Shown here: piece by piece, positions 9,416 to 21,163 of the stretch
Layout: every line of letters starts with the position of its first letter
Numbering within the stretch: position 1 is the first letter of the stretch
Source of the DNA: Liolophura sinensis
Taxonomy: Eukaryota; Mollusca; Polyplacophora; Chitonida; Chitonidae
Assembly (NCBI RefSeq): GCF_032854445.1
Contig: NC_088298.1
Location: 8,049,504-8,113,503, forward strand
Length of the DNA stretch: 64,000 nt
Reading direction: 5' to 3'
Notes under the pieces: model-generated
Databases searched by the model: none
Told to the model about the DNA's origin: nothing
What the model saw: the letters and a program-made list of their open reading frames with translations, nothing else
Program-made: the position numbers and the translations under genes

Positions 9416-9689
9416 ACGTGCTGGGGTAAAACTTTGCTATATATTGGTGGTGAAATAAAATGCATGGAATATCAGAACAAGTGCACCAAACAGTGAAGAG
9501 GCTGGATGGCCGTTTAAACGAAGACAACAAACTCCCTGCCATCCCACGTCTGTCTTGGCTTAGATGGACCATACAAGTCACGCTAGGGGCGATAACTCTT
9601 ATCCACATTTCCCCACCCACCATGGGTACATACATCTTTGTATTAATGAAGAAAAATAGAAAAAAAAAAAAAATAAAAAGAGGTTGCTA

Positions 9690-9807
9690 GCCTACAGCAC
9701 CCGGTGTTCCCAGGCGGTCACCCATCCAAGTACTAACCGGGCTCGACGTTGCTTAACTTCGATGTTCGGACGAGAACCGGTGTTTTCAACGTGATATGGC
9801 CGTAGGC
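9690..9807 (-). rRNA. 5S rRNA: 5S rRNA, copy 26 (junction unit)
   Basis: 118 nt; C46T like copy 4, but its upstream spacer core matches that of copy 5. This marks the loss of one unit relative to the 0-4 kb order. Confidence 0.97.
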
Positions 9808-10078
9808 AGGTGCTGGGTTAAAACTTTGCTATATATTGGTGGTGAAATAAAATGCATGGAATATCAGAACAAGTGCACCAAACAGTGAAGAGGCTGGATG
9901 GCCGTTTGAACGAAGACAACAAACTGCCTGCCATCCCACGTCTGTCTTGGCTTAGATGGACCATTCAAGTCACGCTAGGGGCGATAACTCATATCCACAT
10001 TTAACCACCCACCATGGGTATATACATCTTGGTATTAATGAAGAAAAAGAGAGAAAAAAAAAAAAGAAGAGGTTGTTA

Positions 10079-10196
10079 GCCTACAGCACCCGGTGTTCCC
10101 AGGCGGTCACCCATCCAAGTACTAACCGGGCTCGACGTTGCTTAACCTCGGTGTTCGGACGAGAACCGGTGTTTTCAACGTGATATGGCCGTAGGC
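10079..10196 (-). rRNA. 5S rRNA: 5S rRNA, copy 27
   Basis: 118 nt; A50G; counterpart of copy 6 with an intact TATA-like box. Confidence 0.97.
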
Positions 10197-10467
10197 ACGT
10201 GCTGGGGTAAAACTTTGCTATATATTGGTGGTGAAATAATATGCATGGAATATCAGAACAAGTGCACCAAACAGTGAAGAGGCTGGATGGCCGTTTGAAC
10301 GAAGACAACAAACTCCCTGCCATCCCACGTCTGTCTTGGCTTAGATGGACCATTCAAGTCACGCTAGGGGCGATAACTCATATCCACATTTCCCCACCCA
10401 CCATGGGTATATACATCTTGGTATTAATGAAGAAAAATAGAAAAAAAAAAAAAAAAAGAGGTTGTTA

Positions 10468-10585
10468 GCCTACAGCACCCGGTGTTCCCAGGCGGTCACC
10501 CATCCAAGTACTAACCGGGCTCGACGTTGCTTAACCTCGGTGTTCGGACGAGAACCGGTGTTTTCAACGTGATATGGCCGTAGGC
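10468..10585 (-). rRNA. 5S rRNA: 5S rRNA, copy 28
   Basis: 118 nt; A50G; counterpart of copy 7. Confidence 0.97.
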
Positions 10586-10861
10586 ACGTGCTGGGGTAAA
10601 ACTTTGCTATATATTGGTGGTGAAATAAAATGCATGGAATATCAGAACAAGTGCACCAAACAGTGAAGAGGCTGGATGGCCGTTTGAACGAAGACAACAG
10701 ACTCCCTGCCATCCCACGTCTGTCTTGGCTTAGATGGACCATACAAGTCACGCTTGGGGCGATAACTCATATCCACATTTCCCCACCCACCATGGGTACA
10801 TACATCTTTGTATTAATGAAGAAAAATAGAAAAAAAAGAAAAAAAAAAAAAGATGTTGCTA

Positions 10862-10979
10862 GCCTACAGCACCCGGTGTTCCCAGGCGGTCACCCATCCA
10901 AGTACTAACCGGGCTCGACGTTGCTTAACTTCGGTGTTCGGACGAGAACCGGTGTTTTCAACGTGATATGGCCGTAGGC
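10862..10979 (-). rRNA. 5S rRNA: 5S rRNA, copy 29 (junction unit)
   Basis: 118 nt; consensus like copy 8, but its upstream spacer matches copy 9's: a second single-unit loss. Confidence 0.97.
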
Positions 10980-11250
10980 ACGTGCTGGGGTAAAAGTTTG
11001 CTATATATTGGTGGTGAAATAAAATGCATGGAATATCAGAACAAGTGCACCAAACAGTGAAGAGGCTGGATGGCCGTTTGAACGAAGACAACAAACTGCC
11101 TGCCATCCCACGTCTGTCTTGGCTTATATGGACCATACAAGTCACGCTAGGGGCGATAACTAATATCCACATTTCCCCACCCACCATGGGTACATACATC
11201 TTTGTATTAATGAAGAAAAAGGGAAAAAAAGAAAAACAAAGAGGTTGTCA

Positions 11251-11369
11251 GCCTACAGCACCCGGTGTTCCCAGGCGGTCACCCATCCAAGTACTAACCG
11301 GGCTCGACGTTGCTTAACCTCGGTGTTCGGACGAGAACCGGTGTTTTCAACGTGATATAGCCGTAGGGC
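11251..11369 (-). rRNA. 5S rRNA: 5S rRNA, copy 30 (one insertion)
   Basis: 119 nt; A50G, C10T and one extra C at nt 2-3, disturbing helix I. First unit of an indel-rich stretch. Confidence 0.93.
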
Positions 11370-11645
11370 ACGTGCTGGGGTAAAACTTTGCTATATATTG
11401 GTGGTGAAATAAAATGCATGGAATATCAGAACAAGTGCACAAACAGTGAAGAGGCTGGATGACCGTTTGAACGAAGACAACAAACTCCCTGCCATCCCAC
11501 GTCTGTCTTGGCTTAGATGGACCATACAAGTCACGCTAGGGGCGATAACTCATATCCACATTTCCCACCCACCATGGGTACATACATCTTTGTATTAATA
11601 AAGAAAAAGTGAAAAAAAAAAAAAAAAAAAAAAAAGAGGTTGCTA

Positions 11646-11763
11646 GCCTACAGCAGCCGGTGTTCCCAGGCGGTCACCCATCCAAGTACTAACCGGGCTC
11701 GACGTTGCTTAACTTCGGTGTTCGGACGAGAACCGGTGTTTTCAACGTGATATGGCCGTAGGC
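11646..11763 (-). rRNA. 5S rRNA: 5S rRNA, copy 31
   Basis: 118 nt; G108C, counterpart of copy 11. Confidence 0.97.
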
Positions 11764-12035
11764 ACGTGCTGGGGTAAAACTTTGCTATATATTGGTGGTG
11801 AAATTAAATGCATGGAATATCAGAACAAGTGCACCAAACAGTGAAGAGGCTGGATGGCCGTTTGAACGAAGACAAACAAACTCCCTGCCATCCCACGTCT
11901 GTCTTGGCTTAGATGGGCCATACAAGTCACACTAGGGGCGATAAATCATATCCACATTTCCCCACCCACCATGGGTACATACATCTTTGTATTAATGAAG
12001 AAAAAGAGAAAAAAAAAAAAAAAAAGAGGATGCTA

Positions 12036-12152
12036 GCCTACAGCACCCGGTGTTCCCAGGCGGTCACCCATCCAAGTACTAACCGGGCTCGACGTTGCTT
12101 AACTTCGGTGTTCGGACGAGAACCGGTGTTTCAACGTGATATGGCCGTAGGC
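12036..12152 (-). rRNA. 5S rRNA: 5S rRNA, copy 32 (one deletion)
   Basis: 117 nt; one A missing from the nt 22-25 A-run. The upstream spacer also lost a base before the TATA-like box. Confidence 0.94.
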
Positions 12153-12428
12153 ACGTGCTGGGGTAAAACTTGCTATATATTGCTGGTGAAATAAAATGCA
12201 TGGAATATCAGAACAAGTGCACCAAACAGTGAAGAGGCTGGATGGCCGTTTGAAACGAAGACAACAAACTCCCAGCCATCCCACGTCTGTCGTGGCTTAG
12301 ATGGACCATACAAGTCACGCTAGGGGCGATAACTCATAATCCACATTTCCCCACCCACCAATGGTACATACATCTTTGTATTAATGAAGAAAAATAGAAA
12401 AAAAAAAAAAAAAAAAAAGAGGTTGTTA

Positions 12429-12546
12429 GCCTACAGCACCCGGTGTTCCCAGGCGGTCACCCATCCAAGTACTAACCGGGCTCGACGTTGCTTAACTTCG
12501 GTGTTCGGACGAGAACCGGTGTTTTCAACGTGATATGGCCGTAGGC
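12429..12546 (-). rRNA. 5S rRNA: 5S rRNA, copy 33
   Basis: 118 nt; consensus. Several single-base indels lie in its spacers. Confidence 0.97.
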
Positions 12547-12818
12547 AAGTGCTGGGGTAAAACTTTGCTATATATTGGTGTGAAATAAAATGCATGGAAT
12601 ATTCAGAACAAGTGCACCAAACAGTGAAGAGGCTGGATGGCCGTTTGAACGAAGACAACAAACTCCCTGCCATCCCACGTCTGTCTTGGCTTAGATGGAC
12701 CATACAAGTCACGCTAGGGGCGATAACTCATATCCACATTTCCCCACCCACCAATGGTACATACATCTTTGTATTAATGAAGAAAAATAGAAAAAAAAAA
12801 AATAAAAAGAGATTGCAA

Positions 12819-12934
12819 GCCTACAGCACCGTGTTTCCAGGCGGTCACCCATCCAAGTACTAACCGGGCTCGACGTTGCTTAACTTCGGTGTTCGGACGA
12901 GAACCGGTGTTTTCAACGTGATATGGCCGTAGGC
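12819..12934 (-). rRNA. 5S rRNA: 5S rRNA, copy 34 (two deletions)
   Basis: 116 nt; two bases missing around nt 104-107 and G99A. This should disturb the 3' helix. Confidence 0.92.
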
Positions 12935-13203
12935 ACGTGCTGGGGTAAAACTTTGCTATATATTGGTGGTGAAATAAAATGCATGGAATATCAGAACAAG
13001 TGCACCAAACAGTGAAGAGGCTGGATGGCCATTGAACGAAGACAACAAACTCCCTGCCATCCCACGTCTGTCTTGGCTTAGATGGACCATACAAGTCACA
13101 CTAGGGGCGATAACTCATATCCACATTTCCCCACCCACCATGGGTATATACATCTTGGTATTAATGAGAAAAGTGAAAAAAAAAAAAAAAAAAGAGGTTG
13201 CTA

Positions 13204-13321
13204 GCCTACAGTACCCGGTGTTCCCAGGCGGTCACCCATCCAAGTACTAACCGGGCTCGACGTTGCTTAACCTTGGTGTTCGGACGAAAACCGGTGTTTT
13301 CAACGTGATATTTCCGTAGGC
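13204..13321 (-). rRNA. 5S rRNA: 5S rRNA, copy 35 (AA class)
   Basis: 118 nt; G110A, A50G, G48A, C10A, C9A and private C34T. Confidence 0.96.
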
Positions 13322-13596
13322 ACGTGCTGGGGTAAAACTTTGCTATATATTGGTGGTGAAATAAAATGCATGGAATATCAGAACAAGTGCACCAAACAGT
13401 GAAGAGGCTGGATGGCCGTTTGAACGAAGACAACAAACTCCCTGCCATCCCACGTCTGTCTTGGCTTAGATGGACCATACAAGTCACGCTAGGGGCGATA
13501 ACTCATATCCACATTTCCCCACCCACCATGGGTATATACATCTTGGTATTAATGAAGAAAAAGTGAAAAAAAAAAAAAAAAAAAAAGAGGTTGCTA

Positions 13597-13723
13597 GCCT
13601 ACAGTACCCCGGTGTTCCCAGGCGGTCACCCATCCAAGTACTAACCGGGGCTCGACGTTGCTTAACCTTTAACCTTGGTGTTCGGACGAGAACCGGTGTT
13701 TTCAACGTGATATGGCCGTAGGC
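13597..13723 (-). rRNA. 5S rRNA: 5S rRNA, copy 36 (probably defective)
   Basis: 127 nt. A 7-bp tandem duplication (plus-strand TTAACCT unit, 13660-13676) lies in the loop C/box A region, with two further single-base insertions. G110A, A50G, G48A. Base 9 and 10 are normal, so it is a mixed allele. Likely non-functional as rRNA unless the indels are assembly errors. Confidence 0.9.
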
Positions 13724-13993
13724 ACGTGCTGGGGTAAAACTTTGCTATATATTGGTGGTGAAATAAAATGCATGGAATATCAGAACAAGTGCACCAAACA
13801 GTGAAGAGGCTGGATGCCGTTTGAACGAAGACAACAAACTCCCTGCCATCCCACGTCTGTCTTGGCTTAGATGGACCATACAAGTCACGCTAGGGCGATA
13901 ACTCATATCCACATTTCCCCACCCACCAAGGGTACATACATCTTTGTATTAATGAAGAAAAATAGAAAAAAAAAAAATAAAGAGAGATTGCTA

Positions 13994-14111
13994 GCCTACA
14001 GCACCCGGTGTTCCCAGGCGGTCACCCATCCAAGTACTAACCGGGCTCGACGTTGCTTAACTTCGGTGTTCGGACGAGAACCGGTGTTTTCAACGTGATA
14101 TGGCCGTAGGC
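13994..14111 (-). rRNA. 5S rRNA: 5S rRNA, copy 37
   Basis: 118 nt; consensus. Confidence 0.98.
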
Positions 14112-14387
14112 ACGTGCTGGGGTAAAACTTTGCTATATATTGGTGGTGAAATAAAATGCATGGAATATCAGAACAAGTGCACCAAACAGTGAAGAGGCTG
14201 GATGGCCGTTTGAACGAAGACAACAAACTCCCTGCCATCCCACGTCTGTCTTGGCTTAGATGGACCATACAAGTCACGCTAGGGGCGATAACTCATATCC
14301 ACATTTCTCCACCCACCATGGGTACATACATCTTTGTATTAATGAAGAAAAATAGAAAAAAAAGAAAAAAAAAAAAAGATGTTGCTA

Positions 14388-14505
14388 GCCTACAGCACCC
14401 GGTGTTCCCAGGCGGTCACCCATCCAAGTACTAACCGGGCTCGACGTTGCTTAACTTCGGTGTTCGGACGAGAACCGGTGTTTTCAACGTAATATGGCCG
14501 TAGGC
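14388..14505 (-). rRNA. 5S rRNA: 5S rRNA, copy 38
   Basis: 118 nt; C15T, shared only with copy 58 (22226), 7838 bp away. Confidence 0.97.
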
Positions 14506-14781
14506 ACGTGCTGGGGTAAAACTTTGCTATATATTGGTGGTGAAATAAAATGCATGGAATATCAGAACAAGTGCACCAAACAGTGAAGAGGCTGGATGGC
14601 CGTTTGAACGAAGACAACAAACTGCCTGCCATCCCACGTCTGTCTTGGCTTAGATGGACCATACAAGTCACGCTAGGTTCGATAACTCATATCCACATTT
14701 CCCCACCCACCATGGGTATATACATCTTTGTATTAATGAAGAAAAAGTGAAAAAAAAAAAAAAAAAAAAAAAAAGTTGCTA

Positions 14782-14899
14782 GCCTACAGCACCCGGTGTT
14801 CCCAGGCGGTCACCCATCCAAGTACTAACCGGGCTCGATGTTGCTTAACTTCGGTGTTCGGACGAGAACCGGTGTTTTTAACGTGATATGGCCGTAGGC
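14782..14899 (-). rRNA. 5S rRNA: 5S rRNA, copy 39
   Basis: 118 nt; G61A, G21A. Spacer GATTATC variant is shared with copy 59. Confidence 0.97.
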
Positions 14900-15171
14900 A
14901 CGTGCTGGGGTAAAACTTTGCTATATATTGGTGGTGAAATAAAATGCATGGATTATCAGAACAAGTGCACCAAACAGTGAAGAGGCTGGATGGCCGTTTG
15001 AACGAAGACAACAAACTCCCTGCCATCCCACGTCTGTCTTGGCTTAGATGGACCATACAAGTCACGCTAGGGGCGATAAATCATATCCACATTTCCCCAC
15101 CCACCATGGGTACATACATCTTTGTATTAATGAAGAAAAAGAGAAAAAAAAAAAGACAAAAGAGGTTGCTA

Positions 15172-15289
15172 GCCTACAGCACCCGGTGTTCCCAGGCGGT
15201 CACCCATCCAAGTACTAACCGGGCTCGACGTTGCTTAACTTCGGTGTTCGGACGAGAACCGGTGTTTTCAACGCGATATTTCCGTAGGC
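15172..15289 (-). rRNA. 5S rRNA: 5S rRNA, copy 40
   Basis: 118 nt; A16G, C10A, C9A. The AA change appears here without G110A, as in copy 60. Confidence 0.97.
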
Positions 15290-15563
15290 ACGTGCTGGGG
15301 TAAAACTTTGCTATATATTGCTGGTGAAATAAAATGCATGGAATATCAGAACAAGTGCACCAAACAGTGAAGAGGCTGGATGGCCGTTTGAACGAAGACA
15401 ACAAACTCCCTGCCATCCCACGTCTGTCTTGGCTTAGATGGACCATACAAGTCACGCTAGGGGCGATAACTCATATCCACATTTACCCACCCACCATGGG
15501 TACATACATCTTTGTATTAATGAAGAAAAATAGAAAAAAAAAAAAAAAAAAAAGAGGTTGCTA

Positions 15564-15681
15564 GCCTACAGCACCCGGTGTTCCCAGCCGGTCACCCATC
15601 CAAGTACTAACCGGGCTCGACGTTGCTTAACTTCGGTGTTCGGACGAGAACCGGTGTTTTCAACGTGATATGGCCGTAGGC
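15564..15681 (-). rRNA. 5S rRNA: 5S rRNA, copy 41
   Basis: 118 nt; private C94G in box C. Confidence 0.97.
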
Positions 15682-15956
15682 ACGTGCTGGGGTAAAACTT
15701 TGCTATATATTGGTGGTGAAATAAAATGCATGGAATATCAGAACAAGTGCACCAAACAGTGAAGAGGCTGGATGGCCGTTTGAACAACGACAACAAACTC
15801 CCTGCCATCCCACGTCTGTCTTGGCTTAGATGGACCATACAAGTCACGCTAGGGGCGATAAATCATATCCACATTTCCCCACCCACCATGGGTACATGCA
15901 TCTTTGTATTAATGAAGAAAAATAGAAAAAAAAAAAAAAAAAAAAAGAGGTTGTTA

Positions 15957-16074
15957 GCCTACAGCACCCGGTGTTCCCAGGCGGTCACCCATCCAAGTAC
16001 TAACCGGGCTCGACGTTGCTTAACTTCGGTGTTCGGACGAGAACCGGTGTTTTCAACGTGATATGGCCGTAGGC
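15957..16074 (-). rRNA. 5S rRNA: 5S rRNA, copy 42
   Basis: 118 nt; consensus gene. Spacer C-21A next to the TATA-like box, as in copies 50, 161 and 163. Confidence 0.98.
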
Positions 16075-16346
16075 ACGTGCTGGGGTAAAACTTTTCTATA
16101 TATTGGTGGTGAAATAAAATGCATGGAATATCAGAATAAGTGCACCAAACAGTGAAGAGGCTGGATGGCCGTTTGAACGACGACAACAAACTCCCTGCCA
16201 TCCCACGTCTGTCTTGGCTTAGATGGACCATACAAGTCACTCTAGGGGCGATAACTCATATCCACATTTCCCCACCCACCATGGGTACATACATCTTTGT
16301 ATTAATGAAGAAAAAGAGAGAGAAAAAAAAAAAAAAAAGGTTGTTA

Positions 16347-16464
16347 GCCTATAGCACCCGGTGTTCCCAGGTAGTCACCCATCCAAGTACTAACCGGGCT
16401 CGACGTTGCTTAACCTCAGTGTTCGGACGAGAACCGGTGTTTTCAACGTGATATGGCCGTAGGC
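16347..16464 (-). rRNA. 5S rRNA: 5S rRNA, copy 43
   Basis: 118 nt; G113A, G93A, C92T, A50G, C47T. G113A opens a helix I pair and is shared only with copy 164. Confidence 0.95.
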
Positions 16465-16740
16465 AGGTGCTGGGTTAAAACTTTGCTATATATTGGTGGT
16501 GAAATAAAATGCATGGAATATCAGAACAAGTGCACCAAACAGTGAAGAGGCTGGATGGCCGTTTGAACGAAGACAACAAACTCCCTGCCATCCCACGTCT
16601 GTCTTGGCTTAGATGGACCATACAAGTCACGCTAGGGGCGATAACTCATATCCACATTTCCCCACCCACCATGGGTATATACATCTTGGTATTAATCAAG
16701 AAAAAGTGAAAAAAAAAAAAAAAAAAAAAAGAGGTTGTTA

Positions 16741-16858
16741 GCCTACAGCACCCGGTGTTCCCAGGCGGTCACCCATCCAAGTACTAACCGGGCTCGACGT
16801 TGCTTAACCTTGGTGTTCGGACGAGAACCGGTGTTTTCAACGTGATATTTCCGTAGGC
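16741..16858 (-). rRNA. 5S rRNA: 5S rRNA, copy 44 (AA class)
   Basis: 118 nt; A50G, G48A, C10A, C9A. Confidence 0.97.
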
Positions 16859-17129
16859 ACGTGCTGGGGTAAAACTTTGCTATATATTGGTGGTGAAATA
16901 AAATGCATGGAATATCAGAACAAGTGCACCAAACAGTGAAGAGGCTGGATGGCCGTTTGAACGAAGACAACAAACTGCCTGCCATCCCACGTCTGTCTTG
17001 GCTTAGATGGACCATTCAAGTCACGCTAGGGGCGATAACTCATATCCACATTTAAACACCCACCATGGGTATATACATCTTGGTATTAATGAAGAAAAAG
17101 ACAAAAAAAAAAAAAAAAAGAGGTTGTTA

Positions 17130-17248
17130 GCCTACAGCACCCGGTGTTCCCAGGCGGTCACCCATCCAAGTACTAACCGGGCTCGACGTTGCTTAACCTC
17201 GGTGTTCGGACGAGAACCGGTGTTTTTCAACGTGATATGGCCGTAGGC
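17130..17248 (-). rRNA. 5S rRNA: 5S rRNA, copy 45 (one insertion)
   Basis: 119 nt; A50G and one extra A in the nt 22-25 run. Confidence 0.95.
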
Positions 17249-17521
17249 ACGTGCTGGGGTAAAACTTTGCTATATATTGGTGGTGAAATAAAATGCATGG
17301 AATATCAGAACAAGTGCACCAAACAGTGAAGAGGCTGGATGGCCGTTTGAACGAAGACAACAAACTCCCTGCCATCCCACGTCTGTCTTGGCTTAGATGG
17401 ACCATTCAAGTCACGCTAGGGGGCGATAACTCATATCCACATTTAACCACCCACCATGGGTATATACATCTTGGTATTAATGAAGAAAAAGAGAAAAAAA
17501 AAAAAAAAAAAGAGGTTGTTA

Positions 17522-17639
17522 ACCTACAGCACCCGGTGTCCCCAGGCGGTCACCCATCCAAGTACTAACCGGGCTCGATGTTGCTTAACCTCGGTGTTCG
17601 GACGAGAACCGGTGTTTTCAACGTGATATGGCCGTAGGC
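17522..17639 (-). rRNA. 5S rRNA: 5S rRNA, copy 46
   Basis: 118 nt; C118T at the last helix I base, A100G, G61A, A50G. Confidence 0.96.
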
Positions 17640-17915
17640 ACGTGCTGGGGTAAAACTTTGCTATATATTGGTGGTGAAATAAAATGCATGGAATATCAGA
17701 ACAAGTGCACCAAACAGTGAAGAGGCTGGATGGCCGTTTGAACGAAGACAACAAACTCCCTGCCATCCCACGTCTGTCTTGGCTTAGATGGACCATACAA
17801 GTCACGCTAGGGGCGATAACTCATATCCACATTTCCCCACCCACCATGGGTACATACATCTTTGTATTAATGAAGAAAAATAGAAAAAAAAAAAAAAAAA
17901 AAAAAGATGTTGCTA

Positions 17916-18033
17916 GCCTACAGCACCCGGTGTTCCCAGGCGGTCACCCATCCAAGTACTAACCGGGCTCGACTTTGCTTAACTTCGGTGTTCGGACGAG
18001 AACCGGTGTTTTCAACGTGATATGGCCGTAGGC
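17916..18033 (-). rRNA. 5S rRNA: 5S rRNA, copy 47
   Basis: 118 nt; private C60A. Upstream spacer has GGTTCGAT. Confidence 0.97.
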
Positions 18034-18308
18034 ACGTGCTGGGGTAAAACTTTGCTATATATTGGTGGTGAAATAAAATGCATGGAATATCAGAACAAGT
18101 GCACCAAACAGTGAGAAGGCTGGATGGCCGTTTGAACGAAGACAACAAACTCCCTGCCATCCCACGTCTGTCTTGGCTTAGATGGACCATACAAGTCACG
18201 CTAGGTTCGATAACTCATATCTACATTTCCCCACCCACCATGGGTATATACATCTTTGTACTAATGAAGAAAAAGTGAAAAAAAAAAAAAAAAAAAAAAA
18301 GGTTGCTA

Positions 18309-18426
18309 GCCTACAGCACCCGGTGTTCCCAGGCGGTCACCCATCCAAGTACTAACCGGGCTCGAAGTTGCTTAACTTCGGTGTTCGGACGAGAACCGGT
18401 GTTTTCAACGTGATATGGCCGTAGGC
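18309..18426 (-). rRNA. 5S rRNA: 5S rRNA, copy 48
   Basis: 118 nt; G61T; counterpart of copy 159. Confidence 0.97.
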
Positions 18427-18698
18427 ACGTGCTGGGGTAAAACTTTGCTATATATTGGTGGTGAAATAAAATGCATGGAATATCAGAACAAGTGCACCAA
18501 ACAGTGAAGAGGCTGGATGGCCGTTTGAACGAAGACAACAAACTCCCTGCCATCCCACATCTGTCTTGGCTTAGATGGACCATACAAGTCACGCTAGGGG
18601 CGATAACTCATATCCACATTTCCCCACCCACCATGGGTACATACATCTTTGTATTAATGAAGAAAAAGGGAAAAAAAGAAAAAAAAAAGAGGTTGTTA

Positions 18699-18816
18699 GC
18701 CTACAGCACCCGGTGTTCCCAGGCGGTCACCCATCCAAGTACTAACCGGGCTCGACGTTGCTTAACCTCGGTGTTCGGACGAGAACCGGTGTTTTCAACG
18801 TGATATGGCCGTAGGC
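18699..18816 (-). rRNA. 5S rRNA: 5S rRNA, copy 49
   Basis: 118 nt; A50G; counterpart of copy 160. Confidence 0.97.
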
Positions 18817-19088
18817 ACGTGCTGGGGTAAAACTTTGCTATATATTGGTGGTGAAAAAAAATGCATGGATTATCAGAACAAGTGCACCAAACAGTGAAGA
18901 GGCTGGATGGCCGTTTGAACGAAGACAACAAACTCCCTGCCATCCCACGTCTGTCTTGGCTTAGATGGACCATACAAGTCACGCTAGGGGCGATAAATCA
19001 TATCCACATTTCCCCACCCACCATGGGTACATCATCTTTGTATTATTGAAGAAAAAGAGAAAAAAAAAAAAAAAAAAAGAGGTTGTTA

Positions 19089-19206
19089 GCCTACAGCACC
19101 CGGTGTTCCCAGGCGGTCACCCATCCAAGTACTAACCGGGCTCGACGTTGCTTAACTTCGGTGTTCGGACGAGAACCGGTGTTTTCAACGTGATATGGCC
19201 GTAGGC
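19089..19206 (-). rRNA. 5S rRNA: 5S rRNA, copy 50
   Basis: 118 nt; consensus gene with spacer C-21A. Confidence 0.98.
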
Positions 19207-19478
19207 ACGTGCTGGGGTAAAACTTTTCTATATATTGGTGGTGAAATAAAATGCATGGAATATCAGAACAAGTGCACCAAACAGTGAAGAGGCTGGATGG
19301 CCGTTTGAGCGACGACAACAAACTCCCTGCCATCCCACGTCTGTCTTGGCTTAGATGGACCATTCAAGTCACGCTAGGGGCGATAACTCATATCCACATT
19401 TCCCCACCCACCATGGGTATATACATCTTGGTATTAATGAAGAAAAGGAGAAAAAAAACAAAAAAAAAGAGGTTGTTA

Positions 19479-19597
19479 GCCTACAGCACCCGGTGTTCCC
19501 AGGCGGTCACCCATCCAAGTACTAACCGGGCTCGACGTTGCTTAACCTCGGGTGTTCGGACGAGAACCGGTGTTTTCAACGTGATATGGCCGTAGGC
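19479..19597 (-). rRNA. 5S rRNA: 5S rRNA, copy 51 (one insertion)
   Basis: 119 nt; A50G and one extra C near nt 46-47. Confidence 0.95.
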
Positions 19598-19873
19598 ACG
19601 TGCTGGGGTAAAACTTTGCTATATATTGGTGGTGAAATAAAATGCATGGAATATCAGAACAAGTGCACCAAACAGTGAAGGGGCTGGATGGCCGTTTGAA
19701 CGAAGACAACAAACTCCCTGCCATCCCACGTCTGTCTTGGCTTAGATGGACCATACAAGTCACGCTAGGGGCGATAACTCATATCCACATTTCCCCACCC
19801 ACCATGGGTACATACATCTTTGTATTAATGAAGAAAAATAGAAAAAAAAGAAAAAAAAAAAAAGATGTTGCTA

Positions 19874-19991
19874 GCCTACAGCACCCGGTGTTCCCAGGCG
19901 GTCACCCATCCAAGTACTAACCGGGCTCGACGTTGCTTAACTTCGGTGTTCGGACGAGAACCGGTGTTTTCAACGTGATATGGCCGTAGGC
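19874..19991 (-). rRNA. 5S rRNA: 5S rRNA, copy 52
   Basis: 118 nt; consensus. Begins a run of units matched by copies 149-153. Confidence 0.98.
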
Positions 19992-20267
19992 ACGTGCTGG
20001 GGTAAAACTTTGCTATATATTGGTGGTGAAATAAAATGCATGGAATATCAGAACAAGTGCACCAAACAGTGAAGAGGCTGGATGGCCGTTTGAACGAAGA
20101 CAACAAACTCCCTGCCATCCCACGTCTGTCTTGGCTTAGATGGACCATACAAGTCACGCTAGGTTCGATAACTCATATCCACATTTCCCCACCCACCATG
20201 GGTATATACATCTTGGTATTAATGAAGAAAAAGTGAAAAAAAAAAAAAAAAAAAAAAGAGGTTGCTA

Positions 20268-20385
20268 GCCTACAGCACCCGGTGTTCCCAGGCGGTCACC
20301 CATCCAAGTACTAACCGGGCTCGAAGTTGCTCAACCTCGGTGTTCGGACGAGAACCGGTGTTTTCAACGTGATATGGCCGTAGGC
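20268..20385 (-). rRNA. 5S rRNA: 5S rRNA, copy 53
   Basis: 118 nt; G61T, A54G, A50G. Confidence 0.97.
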
Positions 20386-20656
20386 ACGTGCTGGGGTAAA
20401 ACTTTGCTATATATTGGTGGTGAAATAAAATGCATGGAATATCAGAATAAGTGCACCAAACAGTGAAGAGGCTGGATGGCCGTTTGAACGAAGACAACAA
20501 ACTCCCTGCCATCCCACGTCTGTCTTGGCTTAGATGGACCATACAAGTCACGCTAGGGGCGATAACTAATATCCACATTTCCCCACCCACCATGGGTACA
20601 TACATCTTTGTATTAATGAAGAAAAAGGGAAAAAAAGAAAAAAAAAAAGGTGGTTA

Positions 20657-20774
20657 GCCTACAGCACCCGGTGTTCCCAGGAGGTCACCCATCCAAGTAC
20701 TAACCGGGCTCGACGTTGCTTAACCTCGGTGTTCGGACGAGAACCGGTGTTTTCAACGTGATATGGCCGTAGGC
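20657..20774 (-). rRNA. 5S rRNA: 5S rRNA, copy 54
   Basis: 118 nt; G93T, A50G; same pair as copy 151. Confidence 0.97.
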
Positions 20775-21045
20775 ACGTGCTGGGGAAAAAGTTTGCTATA
20801 TATTGGTGGTGAAATAAAATGCATGGAATATCAGAACAAGTGCACCAAACAGTGAAGAGGCTGGATGGCCGTTTGAACGAAGACAACAAACTCCCTGCCA
20901 TCCCACGTCTGTCTTGGCTTAGATGGACCATACAAGTCACACTAGGGGCGATAACTAATATCCACATTTCCCCACCCACCATGGGTACATACATCTTTGT
21001 ATTAATGAAGAAAAGGGGAAAAAAAGAAAAAAAAAGAGGTTGTTA

Positions 21046-21163
21046 GCCTACAGCACCCGGTGTTCCCAGGCGGTCACCCATCCAAGTACTAACCAGGCTC
21101 GACGTTGCTTAACCTCGGTGTTCGGACGAGAACCGGTGTTTTCAACGTGATATGGCCGTAGGC
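21046..21163 (-). rRNA. 5S rRNA: 5S rRNA, copy 55
   Basis: 118 nt; C69T in the intermediate element, A50G. Confidence 0.97.
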
